A DNA stretch of 28,060 bases, taken from an uncultured Lachnoanaerobaculum sp. GTDB taxonomy: Bacteria; Bacillota; Clostridia; Lachnospirales; Lachnospiraceae. The stretch's first letter is position 1; each line of letters starts with the position of its first letter. A program made the translations under genes and the position numbers. Location: positions 1 to 28,060 of the forward strand of contig NZ_CALLVU010000168.1 of NCBI RefSeq assembly GCF_938015485.1, read 5' to 3'. The notes beneath the pieces are model-generated. The model worked only from the letters and a program-made list of their open reading frames with translations, did not search any database and had not been told where the DNA came from. This document shows, piece after piece, positions 1 to 7,511 of this stretch.

Positions 1-2033
1 GCCAGCTTTTCCTGCTTCTCTTTTAAATCTCTTTTCCTTTCAGAAAGACAAATATCCTGTACTAAATCAAATGGTAGTATATGTCCCTTCCATCCCTCCT
101 GTACTTCTACATCCTTGCCGTTCTTTTTCTTTATGACCATATTCGGGTCCACCTGTGTTACGGCTTTTATCCCTTCTGTCTGTATAAGTTCCAAATCTCC
201 TGAGATTTCTGTAAACTTATCCTCAAATATCTCATATGCTCCATACGGATCTATCAATGTGATATCTACAAATCGCATAAAGATATTATTGGCAATAATC
301 TCCTGAGTCTTTGGTATATTTATAGTTGTTGCATTGGCTATTAGGATACTATCCAAGTATGCTCCCAAATCACCAAATCTCAACATATGATTTTTTTTAA
401 ATTGTAATACATCCTTATTGTTTTTTATCGCATCTCTTATATTCTCAGACTTTAATGATAAATAATCTTCTCCGGCAAAAAGTTCTCCTTTGAGTGAAGG
501 AAATACCTCCCAGTATTTATCAAACTTTCCAAGCTCTGTTTCAGGAATTCCACCAAACATTGAAGCATATATATCATAGCTTTCTGCTGCTTCAGACGAA
601 TCCACATAACGAGGAATATTCAAGTTGTAGTCATTGCCACGAATATCTTCAAGACTTACTACTTTTGAATATTTTTCTATATCCTTTCTTGACTTTATCA
701 TATCAACTATTTTTCTTATATCACATGCACGCAGCTTATTGTTCTTACCTTCTTTTGTAAATCCTTTTGAAGCGTCTATTATCAATACATCTGTATTTTC
801 TCTCTTTTGTCTAAGTACCATCACTATAGTAGGTATACCTGTTCCGAAGAAAATATTTGCAGGTAGTCCGATTATGGCATCTATATTGTTCTGTTCTATC
901 AAATTTTTTCTGATATTACCTTCTTCACCACCTCTAAAAAGTACACCATGTGGCAGCACTATTGTCATTATTCCGTCCGGCTTCAGATGATACAGGTCAT
1001 GCAAAAGGAAGGCATAGTCAGCCTTTGACTTTGGAGCTATTCCATATCTTACATATCTTGGATCACTGTCCTTACCTGTAGAATCCCATCTTTGAGAATA
1101 AGGTGGATTTGATACTACGGCATCCACATACAGCGGTTCATATGTACTATGCGGATCGGACTCATCAAAGTATGGCCAATCTTCTTTTAGTGTATCTCCA
1201 TTTCTTGTCAAAATATTTGCAGGAAGTATGCCACGCATTACCAGATTCATTCTTGTTAAGTTATATGTATTTAAATTATACTCCTGTGCATAATACTGTA
1301 TACGATTGGCATCGTCCATATACTTTGCAGCAGTTTTTCCTATATTTATAAGCAAACTGCCGCTTCCCGACGTCGGATCATATATTTTAATAGTATCACG
1401 CCCTTTTAAATGTTCCGCAATAATTTCCGACATCAAAAGAGACACCTCATGAGGTGTATAGAATTCTCCCGCCTTCTTTCCTGCATTTGCTGCAAAGTTT
1501 GATATCAAGTATTCATAGATAAATCCCAAAACATCATAGTCATGCTTATCATGCATTGGAATTTCATTAATAAGCTGAATCAGATCACTTACCGCCTTTG
1601 TCTGTGACTTTGTGTCTGCACCAAGCTTTGAAAGCCCTACTTCAAGTGTTGTAAATACTCCCTCAAAAAGTTTTTTATGTGACGGTGATATATTTCTGCT
1701 AAATGATGACAGTCCGGTTCGAACATTGTCAACCGAGAAATCAGATCCCATATTTATCCAAGTGGAAAACAAGTCCTTATATGCTATAAAATATCCCAAA
1801 TCCTGCTTTAGACTTGACATACTTGAGTAACTGTCATCCGCCTCTTCATTTACATATTCCTTGATATTGTCCGCATTATATCCTCTATTATACAGGTCCT
1901 GCTCTTCTTTGTCTGAAAGATACTTATAAAAGATAAAGCCCAATATATAATCCTTATATTCATTGGCTTCAATCTTTGATCTCATTTGATTTGCAGACTC
2001 CCAAATCTTTGCCGCAAGCTGTTGTTTATTCAT
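1..2033 (-). CDS. hsdM: Type I restriction-modification methylase subunit HsdM (3' end cut by window edge)
   Basis: This encodes the N6-adenine DNA methyltransferase subunit of a type I restriction-modification system, which works with HsdS (specificity) and HsdR (cleavage). The frame is open from the ATG at 2033 to the left edge, giving 677 codons with no stop. The N-terminal part (residues 1-180) matches the helical HsdM_N domain, with a start MNKQQLAAKIWESANQM. The SAM-binding motif DPTSGSGSLL is at residues 219-228 and the catalytic motif NPPY at 309-312. A GGAG ribosome binding site lies at about 2041-2044. It is longer than the roughly 520 residues of EcoKI- or EcoR124-type HsdM, which fits the larger HsdM group with a C-terminal extension. 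The hsdS and hsdR genes are not visible and would be expected to the left. No frameshift was seen in the parts I translated. Confidence 0.93.
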   Translation of the reverse strand, partial: MNKQQLAAKIWESANQMRSKIEANEYKDYILGFIFYKYLSDKEEQDLYNRGYNADNIKEYVNEEADDSYSSMSSLKQDLGYFIAYKDLFSTWINMGSDFSVDNVRTGLSSFSRNISPSHKKLFEGVFTTLEVGLSKLGADTKSQTKAVSDLIQLINEIPMHDKHDYDVLGFIYEYLISNFAANAGKKAGEFYTPHEVSLLMSEIIAEHLKGRDTIKIYDPTSGSGSLLINIGKTAAKYMDDANRIQYYAQEYNLNTYNLTRMNLVMRGILPANILTRNGDTLKEDWPYFDESDPHSTYEPLYVDAVVSNPPYSQRWDSTGKDSDPRYVRYGIAPKSKADYAFLLHDLYHLKPDGIMTIVLPHGVLFRGGEEGNIRKNLIEQNNIDAIIGLPANIFFGTGIPTIVMVLRQKRENTDVLIIDASKGFTKEGKNNKLRACDIRKIVDMIKSRKDIEKYSKVVSLEDIRGNDYNLNIPRYVDSSEAAESYDIYASMFGGIPETELGKFDKYWEVFPSLKGELFAGEDYLSLKSENIRDAIKNNKDVLQFKKNHMLRFGDLGAYLDSILIANATTINIPKTQEIIANNIFMRFVDITLIDPYGAYEIFEDKFTEISGDLELIQTEGIKAVTQVDPNMVIKKKNGKDVEVQEGWKGHILPFDLVQDICLSERKRDLKEKQEKL

Positions 2034-2427
2034 TTTACTTCTCCATTATCCCTTCATATGCACTATAACTTTATCTAAGTAAAAGTCTTAAAGTATATTA
2101 TATATTATTTCTTATAAATAGATAGTCATTTATTTGAATTTTTATCCATATTTTACTCCTGAATGAATCCATAACAGTAGAATTTTTTAACGCTACTGTC
2201 TACTTATCTTGATTCTGCAATGTCTTATAATTATTATACATTATTCCATTATATATTGGTGTCGGATTTTAAATCTGATGCAAGTTTTTCAATCTTATTT
2301 GATATAAATATATGATATATTCTTTCCATACATATGCTATTAACTATTGAATTGTTTTCAACATTGCTTCTATTTGCTATAATATGAGCAAGAAAATGAA
2401 ATTAGCTTATAAAATAGGGAGATAATA
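2034..2427. other. AT-rich divergent intergenic spacer between hsdM and the DUF3137-like gene
   Basis: This 394-base stretch has no convincing gene. It holds the upstream regions of both divergent genes. A hairpin-capable inverted repeat has arms ACAGTAG (2174-2180) and CTACTGT (2193-2199). A 17-base near-palindrome sits at 2262-2278, with GATTT-T-AAATC at its core. A weak minus-strand -10 match (TATAAT, read from 2097-2102) could serve hsdM, but no good -35 box accompanies it. No RNA gene or riboswitch was recognised. Confidence 0.5.
2355..2383 (+). promoter_or_regulatory. Probable promoter of the DUF3137-like gene
   Basis: A perfect -10 box TATAAT at 2378-2383 is preceded, with a 17-base spacer, by a weak -35 box TTTTCA at 2355-2360. 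It lies 45 bases before the ATG at 2428, which has its own GGGAG ribosome binding site at 2417-2421. Confidence 0.5.
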
Positions 2428-3459
2428 ATGGAAATGAATTTAAGCCCTGAGGAAAAAATTAAAATAAATGATCTTTGGAAAACCTCACAATTTCAGCGTA
2501 GTTGGAGATCCGTCCAAAATATCATCAATTGTAAAGATAGTGTTACGAATTATTTTGTTAGGAATATTATTCTGATATTTATAAGCATTATTGTCGGTAT
2601 AGGCCTTTTCTTTTTAGAAGAACAAGGCATTCTTCCGGACAGTGTTTTGATAGATAAACTTATGAAGTTTATCGCAAGACTGATTCTATTTCTTATAGCA
2701 CTACAAATTATAAGTGTTCTGGTTTATAGCTTTATTGGTCCGGGCTTTGAAGAAAAGCAAAGAAGCAAACTGCGCGTACTTTATGAGAGTGAAATTCTTA
2801 CACCGATACTGCAATCACTTTATCCTTTAGCCAAAATTGATACGGAACATGATATTTCTCCAAGTGATGTAGAAGAGGTAGTCCCTGCCGCAAAATACTA
2901 TGTCCAATCAGGAATACTTAAGCTTAACAATGAAAAGGATATTGAAATAGTGGATTTATATGCATACACTGTTTCAAAAGGATTGGCAACAGGAAAGGAC
3001 GAGATAAAGCACCTTCGTGAGATCACAGGCTTTATCGGACAAGTTTACTCTATAAAGAATACATACTATTTAAAAGGAAATTTGCGAATTGTTCAGACAA
3101 AACATTTCCTTAATATTAAGACTCAAGGGGGCTATCTTGGTAATATGTCAGGCGGCAAAAAAATCAATGTAGACGATATATGGCAAAATAATCACTACAA
3201 CATCTACTGTACTGACGAACAATCAGCAAGGAAGTTCTTATCCCCTGCTGTTATTGATTTGTTTAACAACAATACTTCAGACTTTGGGCTTTCCCTATAC
3301 AGCACCGAATCTCGCATTTATATTGCAGCTTATAATAATAAGCGCCTTTTTGCAGCACCAAAAAACAAAGATAGCCTCAGGTCATGGAGTATAGAAAAAG
3401 CCGCAAGCAATATAAAATATGCTTTTGATTTTGCAGACAAAATAGCCGAGATTATGTAA
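2428..3459 (+). CDS. DUF3137-like two-pass membrane protein
   Basis: A 343-residue protein of unknown function. An N-terminal cytoplasmic stretch is followed by two membrane segments at about residues 43-63 and 80-102, and then a soluble domain of about 240 residues. The C-terminal half has the pattern I know from DUF3137: a segment like YCTDEQSARKFLSPAVIDL (260-278), then a strand and the run RIYIAAYNNKRLFAA. Family members usually have two N-terminal membrane helices and a cytoplasmic domain resembling this one, and their function is not established. The start is set by GGGAG six bases before the ATG. It stands alone, between the divergent hsdM and the downstream toxin-antitoxin operon, which has its own promoter. 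The family assignment is from memory of the pattern, not a search. Confidence 0.75.
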   Translation: MEMNLSPEEKIKINDLWKTSQFQRSWRSVQNIINCKDSVTNYFVRNIILIFISIIVGIGLFFLEEQGILPDSVLIDKLMKFIARLILFLIALQIISVLVYSFIGPGFEEKQRSKLRVLYESEILTPILQSLYPLAKIDTEHDISPSDVEEVVPAAKYYVQSGILKLNNEKDIEIVDLYAYTVSKGLATGKDEIKHLREITGFIGQVYSIKNTYYLKGNLRIVQTKHFLNIKTQGGYLGNMSGGKKINVDDIWQNNHYNIYCTDEQSARKFLSPAVIDLFNNNTSDFGLSLYSTESRIYIAAYNNKRLFAAPKNKDSLRSWSIEKAASNIKYAFDFADKIAEIM

Positions 3460-3500
3460 GCATCAAAATAAATACATAACAATAATTTGTACTTATCAGC

Positions 3501-3550
3501 ATTGCATATACGCTGTATTTATACTATAATTGCAATACAACTAATTGCAT
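3501..3550. promoter_or_regulatory. Candidate autoregulatory operator: three ATTGCA repeats
   Basis: ATTGCA occurs at 3501-3506 (over the -35 box), 3529-3534 (just after the -10 box) and 3544-3549. The middle copy is part of the palindrome ATTGCAAT (3529-3536). TGCAAT at 3531-3536 and ATTGCA at 3544-3549 form an inverted repeat with a seven-base gap. DinJ-type antitoxins are ribbon-helix-helix proteins that bind short inverted repeats at their own promoter. That this is the site is inference from position and symmetry. Confidence 0.55.
3502..3530 (+). promoter_or_regulatory. Promoter of the dinJ-yafQ operon
   Basis: The -35 box TTGCAT (3502-3507) and a perfect -10 box TATAAT (3525-3530) are separated by 17 bases. 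The start codon chosen for the antitoxin is 38 bases further on. Confidence 0.75.
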
Positions 3551-3568
3551 AGTTATTGGAGGTGTAAT

Positions 3569-3832
3569 ATGTCAACACTACAAATTCGTATAGACGATCA
3601 GCTGAAGAAAGACGCCGACTCACTATTTTCAAGTCTGGGTTTGGATACATCTACAGCAATAAGGATTTTCTTAAATGCTTCACTTGAGCACAATGGCTTA
3701 CCGTTTCCGGTTGCACATAATAAGCAATATAATGAAAGTTTTACAGCGATTCAAGATGCAAGATTACATAGAAACTTAAATGGGCCTTATAAATCTGCTA
3801 AGGAAGCTGTTCTAGCTATGTTGGAGGATTAA
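3569..3832 (+). CDS. dinJ: RelB/DinJ-family antitoxin
   Basis: An 87-residue antitoxin predicted to neutralise the toxin encoded immediately downstream and to repress its own operon as a complex with it. The N-terminal strand LQIRIDDQLKKDADSLF followed by GLDTSTAIRIFLNASLEHNG is the typical DinJ ribbon-helix-helix, and the region after it would wrap the toxin. I chose the ATG at 3569 because GGAGG lies at 3558-3562, six bases before it. An in-frame TTG at 3545 would add eight residues but would place this ribosome binding site inside the gene. The stop codon TAA directly abuts the toxin ATG. Confidence 0.9.
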   Translation: MSTLQIRIDDQLKKDADSLFSSLGLDTSTAIRIFLNASLEHNGLPFPVAHNKQYNESFTAIQDARLHRNLNGPYKSAKEAVLAMLED

Positions 3833-4111
3833 ATGTATCAAATTCTATTTACAAACAAGATGAAGCGTGATGTAAAGCGAATCAAGAAGCGTGGTAAAAA
3901 CATTTCAAAGTTGGTAGATATACTTGATTTACTTAGCACAGGAAAACCACTTGAATCCAAATATAGAGACCATCAACTTTCCGGTAATATGTCAGACTTT
4001 AGAGAATGTCACATAGAACCGGATTGGCTACTAATATATCGTATTGAAGATGATAGACTTATTATCATTGCAACTGAAACCGGTACTCATTCCGACCTTT
4101 TCGGTATGTAG
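3833..4111 (+). CDS. yafQ: YafQ-family mRNA interferase toxin
   Basis: A 92-residue toxin of the RelE superfamily. YafQ toxins cut mRNA in the ribosomal A site. The family pattern is clear: HQLSGNMSDFRECHIEPDWL (47-66), then TETGTHSDLF (81-90). His47, His60, Asp64, Trp65, His86 and Phe90 line up with residues reported as important in E. coli YafQ (His50, His63, Asp67, Trp68, His87, Phe91). The position of the E. coli active-site Arg83 (in RTGTH) is Glu82 here, so activity could differ. Translation is probably coupled: the antitoxin stop is immediately before this ATG, and the GGAGG ribosome binding site is inside the antitoxin gene. The 26 bases after it contain no clear terminator. Confidence 0.9.
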   Translation: MYQILFTNKMKRDVKRIKKRGKNISKLVDILDLLSTGKPLESKYRDHQLSGNMSDFRECHIEPDWLLIYRIEDDRLIIIATETGTHSDLFGM

Positions 4112-4137
4112 TTTTACAATATTTATAAACTCAGGAC

Positions 4138-4377
4138 TTATATGCCTATTTCCTGTAAGCTGATATGTCCTCCATTTAAATCTGTAATCTCAGCCTTTTC
4201 ATCATCAGTAAGGTTATCAATAAAAATACACCATTCATTAGGATATCCGCCGACAAATTCCATTTTGGGAATTTGAATTTGGCTTGGGTTTTTCGCAAAT
4301 AAACACAATCTGTTATCATCCCAAAATCTTGTGAGTGTTAAAATCTGTTTCTTGTATATAACATCTATACCTTTCAA
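4138..4377 (-). CDS. Small hypothetical protein, possibly a 5'-truncated remnant
   Basis: A 79-residue ORF starting at a TTG (4375-4377) preceded by GGAG with a six-base gap. The same frame stays open upstream to a stop at 4453-4455, and these 25 codons read like protein (NSSILRTLRIRYENKEFTEI), yet they contain no ATG, GTG or TTG. Two readings are possible: a short gene with a TTG start, or the C-terminal remnant of a longer protein that lost its start. It contains a segment VGGYPNEWCIFIDNL and an acidic end; I do not recognise the family. It is the last of four minus-strand genes, 98 bases after the acetyltransferase stop, and converges on yafQ. Confidence 0.5.
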   Translation of the reverse strand: MKGIDVIYKKQILTLTRFWDDNRLCLFAKNPSQIQIPKMEFVGGYPNEWCIFIDNLTDDEKAEITDLNGGHISLQEIGI

Positions 4378-4475
4378 CTTTATCTCCGTAAATTCTTTAT
4401 TTTCATACCGTATTCTAAGTGTTCTTAAAATACTTGAGTTAACGCCGCTATCTTATCTTTTATAAGTTCCTTATA

Positions 4476-4931
4476 TTATCTGAACTTTTTCATAATATAC
4501 TTCAGTTTTGGAGTTTCAATCACTTCATAGATCTCAAAGCCAAGCTTATCGTAAACTCTCTTTGCACTCTTATTAAAGTCAAACACCTTTAAAGAAATAC
4601 TTCTGATATTCTCATCTTTAAAGATAAAATCTATAAATTTTTTCAAAGCCTTTGTTCCAAGACCGGATCCGGTTTTTTTAGGGTTTAATACAAATCTACC
4701 TATGTGAATATTATCTTCTTGTATTCGCACTTCTTGTATCATTCCGATAAACTCTTCACCATTAAAAATAGAAAATTTATTTTCCAGTTTTTCGATTTTT
4801 TCATAAGTCAACGGAAATGAAACTTCAGATCCCATCCATTGCTCTTGAAATATCTCTCCTCTTTCATTTGACCACCTGCATAAAAGTGAAATATTATCTT
4901 TATCGATACCTTTTGTAAATTTAATGCTCAT
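4476..4931 (-). CDS. GNAT-family N-acetyltransferase
   Basis: A 151-residue acetyl-CoA-dependent acyltransferase; the acceptor substrate cannot be told. The acetyl-CoA-binding loop is visible as KKTGSGLGTKAL (85-96), following the strand IHIGRFVLNP. The C-terminal signature NKSAKRVYDKLGF (120-132) is typical of GNAT proteins. The ATG at 4931 is preferred because GGAG lies about seven bases upstream. A TTG at 4943 would overlap that site. It follows the 163-residue gene by 18 bases, so it is probably cotranscribed with it. Small GNAT enzymes in such mixed accessory clusters often modify small molecules or protein N-termini, but nothing here decides that. Confidence 0.85.
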   Translation of the reverse strand: MSIKFTKGIDKDNISLLCRWSNERGEIFQEQWMGSEVSFPLTYEKIEKLENKFSIFNGEEFIGMIQEVRIQEDNIHIGRFVLNPKKTGSGLGTKALKKFIDFIFKDENIRSISLKVFDFNKSAKRVYDKLGFEIYEVIETPKLKYIMKKFR

Positions 4932-4949
4932 AGAAATCTCCAAAACTTA

Positions 4950-5441
4950 CTATAACTCATATTGCAGCAGTTCTTGCCTCAGCTCTTTTACAATTTCCGC
5001 CATCTCTATAATATCACCACCTATCATTTCATATAAATCATATGACTTCGGATCTTTTACAAAGTCTTCCAAAGCATCTTTTATAGCTGTATATTCTTCT
5101 TCTGTGTATACAACTCGAATATATCGATTTTTGATATCCTCATTATCATATAATTCTCTAAGATTTACATGTCCGCTATTCTTACATTCCAATAAGATGG
5201 CAGCAAGGTCTATAACAACATCTATCGCAAAATGAAAGTCTATTTCCAGTCCAATCGAATTTATAAACCCGAGATTCTTGACTGTTTGCCTAAAATCCAT
5301 ATTCTGCCTATCAAGTCCTATGCCTGTAAATATTTCTTTAAGAGTAATTTCTTCTTTATCCAAGCCTTCTAAAGACTCTATGAGACTCAGGCTGTCGTCA
5401 GAACCGCCGATAAAGTCTCCCCAATATTTTGATATATACAT
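4950..5441 (-). CDS. Hypothetical acidic protein, possible immunity-type protein
   Basis: A 163-residue, strongly acidic soluble protein with no signal peptide or membrane segment. It begins MYISKYWGDFIGGSDDSLSL and has a central segment FHFAIDVVIDLAAILLECKN, then a Glu-rich C-terminal helix. The acidity, size and position in a run of small unrelated genes are reminiscent of immunity proteins of polymorphic toxin systems, but I could not assign a named family and no toxin gene is visible beside it. The ATG at 5441 has AGAGGTG five bases upstream. It follows the 164-residue gene by 13 bases. Confidence 0.7.
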   Translation of the reverse strand: MYISKYWGDFIGGSDDSLSLIESLEGLDKEEITLKEIFTGIGLDRQNMDFRQTVKNLGFINSIGLEIDFHFAIDVVIDLAAILLECKNSGHVNLRELYDNEDIKNRYIRVVYTEEEYTAIKDALEDFVKDPKSYDLYEMIGGDIIEMAEIVKELRQELLQYEL

Positions 5442-5454
5442 ACTTCACCTCTCT

Positions 5455-5949
5455 TTAGTTCCCGGTCTTCCTTAAAATATCTCCATAAAGCCATGCCACC
5501 CCATGAAGAATACCACCAACTGAAATATTTTCATCAGAATTAAATAATAGTGTAACTGTCATCTCTAATGTTTCAAGCGTTACAAAATAATTAGGTTCAT
5601 CAGAATCAGCTGTAGGATCCGTATCAACTGCAATAATTTTTCCTGTAAAAATTATATATGGACTCTCTTCAAAATTCTCATCTTCATCTAATGGGAATGT
5701 ACCAATTGGAATCATTGATACTACATCAAACACGGTATCCGCTTTAACAAACTCTTCTTCATTTTCATAATATTTTATTTCGCTACATACTCCTATAATA
5801 TCTACAGAACAACACTCATTTTCCTTAAGCGAAAAATCAGAATTCGGCTCTGCATATATATTTACCGGAATTTTACTATCATATGTTTCAAGATGAGCAA
5901 GTTTTCCATCCTCATATTCTGCAAAATAAAAAAACTTAAAATCTGTCAT
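5455..5949 (-). CDS. Hypothetical acidic beta-rich protein
   Basis: A 164-residue acidic, soluble protein, first gene of the four-gene minus-strand group. The sequence suggests a mostly beta protein. The second half reads YIIFTGKIIAVDTDPTADS, then an alternating stretch around LETLEMTVTLLF, then GGILHGVAWLYGDI, which looks like a small barrel fold, but I recognise no named family. The ATG at 5949 is preceded by GGGGAT at a suitable distance. A promoter whose -35 box lies inside the malQ terminator hairpin sits directly upstream. Confidence 0.7.
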   Translation of the reverse strand: MTDFKFFYFAEYEDGKLAHLETYDSKIPVNIYAEPNSDFSLKENECCSVDIIGVCSEIKYYENEEEFVKADTVFDVVSMIPIGTFPLDEDENFEESPYIIFTGKIIAVDTDPTADSDEPNYFVTLETLEMTVTLLFNSDENISVGGILHGVAWLYGDILRKTGN

Positions 5950-5971
5950 ATTCTAATCCCCTTTTCTACCC

Positions 5972-6000
5972 ATTTTATACTTATATTAAAAAAGTGTCAA
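5972..6000 (-). promoter_or_regulatory. Promoter for the 5949-4138 gene group, overlapping the malQ terminator
   Basis: On the minus strand, TTGACA (5995-6000) is followed after 17 bases by TAAAAT (5972-5977); TATAAA at 5974-5979 with a 15-base spacer is an alternative -10. The -35 box is the 3' arm of the malQ terminator stem. The first start codon is 23 bases downstream of the -10. Confidence 0.5.
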
Positions 6001-6031
6001 AACCCTTTACTTCAAAGAGTCTTGACACTTT
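5985..6031 (-). terminator. Rho-independent terminator of the maltodextrin operon
   Basis: A perfect 10-base stem is formed by AAAGTGTCAA (5991-6000) and TTGACACTTT (6022-6031). On the minus strand it is followed by further T residues. It begins four bases after the malQ stop codon. Confidence 0.85.
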
Positions 6032-6034
6032 CTA

Positions 6035-7501
6035 TTACCTGTTCATTATCAAATTTTTATATCTTGCCAGTTCTTCCTTGGCCTTTTTGAAGTCTACCAT
6101 ATGCCATTCCCAGTTCGGGCTTCCGACTGTTCCCGGTGTATTGATATGACCTTCTTTACCAAGTCCGATGATATCCGCCAAAGGTATAATGGCATACTCT
6201 GCCTTACTCTTTAACACATAGGTCAAAAGTCTGTCCTTTATTTTTCCTGCTTTTATGCCCCGCTTCTTTAAAAACTCTCTGACCTTTCTCTTTGCAGCTA
6301 CAGTCAAACCGTCATACCACTGCATCGAAGTATCATTGTCATGAGTTCCTGTATAGAAAATAACATTTTCTATATCATTTGAGATATCCTTTGCATACTT
6401 TCCCTTTGTATCAATGGAGAATAAAAGTATTCTCATTCCCTTTAGATGATAGTGATCCTTCAGCTCCAATACCTCAGGACGCAATTCTCCCAAATCCTCA
6501 GCTACAAGATTTACACCCGGAAGTTCCTTATTTAAGGTATCTATTACTTCATAGCCCGGAGCCTCAATCCACTCTCCGTCAATGGCGGTAGGACATGAAG
6601 CCGGAATCTTCCAGAAGGTATCAAATGCACGGAAGTGATCGATACGTATGATATCAAACAACTTATTGCTATATCCTATTCTGTCCACCCAGAACTTATA
6701 TTTGTTTTTCTTTAAGTAGTCCCAGTCATAGATAGGATTTCCCCATCTTTGTCCTGTAGCACTGAAATAATCAGGCGGAACTCCTGCAATAAACAACGGT
6801 CTGCCGTCGGTATCAAGTAAGAAATTATCTTTACCTGACCAAACGTCTACAGAGTCAAGTCCGACATAGAAAGGCACATCGCCCATGACTTCAATGCCTG
6901 CTTCATTTGCATATCTTTTTACATCCATCCACTGAGTATAGAAAATATATTGAATAAAGCATTGATATTCGGCTTCTTTTTCTACATTTTCAGAAAGAGG
7001 TTTTCTATTATTCGGCCAATTCTTGTCATCAGTCTTCCAATCATTCCAGCAAGCACCGTTGTTGTCAAGCTTTAAGGCACGAAATACACCATAGGTATAT
7101 ACCCAATCCTGAGAAATAAAGTCTTTATACGCAGGATCATTTTGTCCGTTTTTGGCCTTAAACTTTTCAAAAGCATCTCTTAGGTAGCTCTCTTTAAAAG
7201 CTCTTACTGCCGTATAATCAACTCTTTTTGCATTTTCTCTAAATGTATCAGGTTTTTTATCCAGCAATCCTGATTCAAAAAGCAAGTCAAGGCTGATATA
7301 AAGCTCATCACCTGCACATGAGGAGTATGGCTGATAAGGAGAGTTTCCGTATCCGACAGGATTTAGAGGTAAAATCTGCCAGATTTTTACCCCGTTTTCC
7401 TTCATTATATCAATCCACTGATAGGAAGCCCGTCCGAGCTCTCCCACACCTGTGGTAGAAGGGAGAGCTGAAACCGGCATTAAAATTCCTGTTTTTTTCA
7501 T
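6035..7501 (-). CDS. malQ: 4-alpha-glucanotransferase (amylomaltase), GH77
   Basis: A 488-residue cytoplasmic enzyme that transfers alpha-1,4-glucan segments between maltodextrins, releasing glucose and making longer chains that the phosphorylase can use. The GH77 catalytic set is visible: nucleophile Asp288 in IIRIDHFRAF, acid/base Glu335 in AEDLGE, and Asp388 in THDNDTSM. The N-terminal GYGNSPYQPYSS segment is also typical. I chose the ATG at 7501 (MKKTGILMPVSALPST) because GGAG lies just upstream and the family starts here; an in-frame start at 7546 would overlap the phosphorylase gene. Length is normal. It is the last gene of the operon, 10 bases after glgP, and a strong terminator follows. 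Confidence 0.97.
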   Translation of the reverse strand: MKKTGILMPVSALPSTTGVGELGRASYQWIDIMKENGVKIWQILPLNPVGYGNSPYQPYSSCAGDELYISLDLLFESGLLDKKPDTFRENAKRVDYTAVRAFKESYLRDAFEKFKAKNGQNDPAYKDFISQDWVYTYGVFRALKLDNNGACWNDWKTDDKNWPNNRKPLSENVEKEAEYQCFIQYIFYTQWMDVKRYANEAGIEVMGDVPFYVGLDSVDVWSGKDNFLLDTDGRPLFIAGVPPDYFSATGQRWGNPIYDWDYLKKNKYKFWVDRIGYSNKLFDIIRIDHFRAFDTFWKIPASCPTAIDGEWIEAPGYEVIDTLNKELPGVNLVAEDLGELRPEVLELKDHYHLKGMRILLFSIDTKGKYAKDISNDIENVIFYTGTHDNDTSMQWYDGLTVAAKRKVREFLKKRGIKAGKIKDRLLTYVLKSKAEYAIIPLADIIGLGKEGHINTPGTVGSPNWEWHMVDFKKAKEELARYKNLIMNR

Positions 7502-7511
7502 TAAATTCTCC

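Noticed and set aside
634..990. 118-residue plus-strand ORF opposite hsdM
   Set aside because: The minus-strand frame carries the methylase motifs; this ORF is an antisense shadow.
6022..6050. Plus-strand TTGACA in the malQ terminator as a promoter
   Set aside because: The sequence 17 bases on (ATTATC) is a poor -10, and no plus-strand gene follows.
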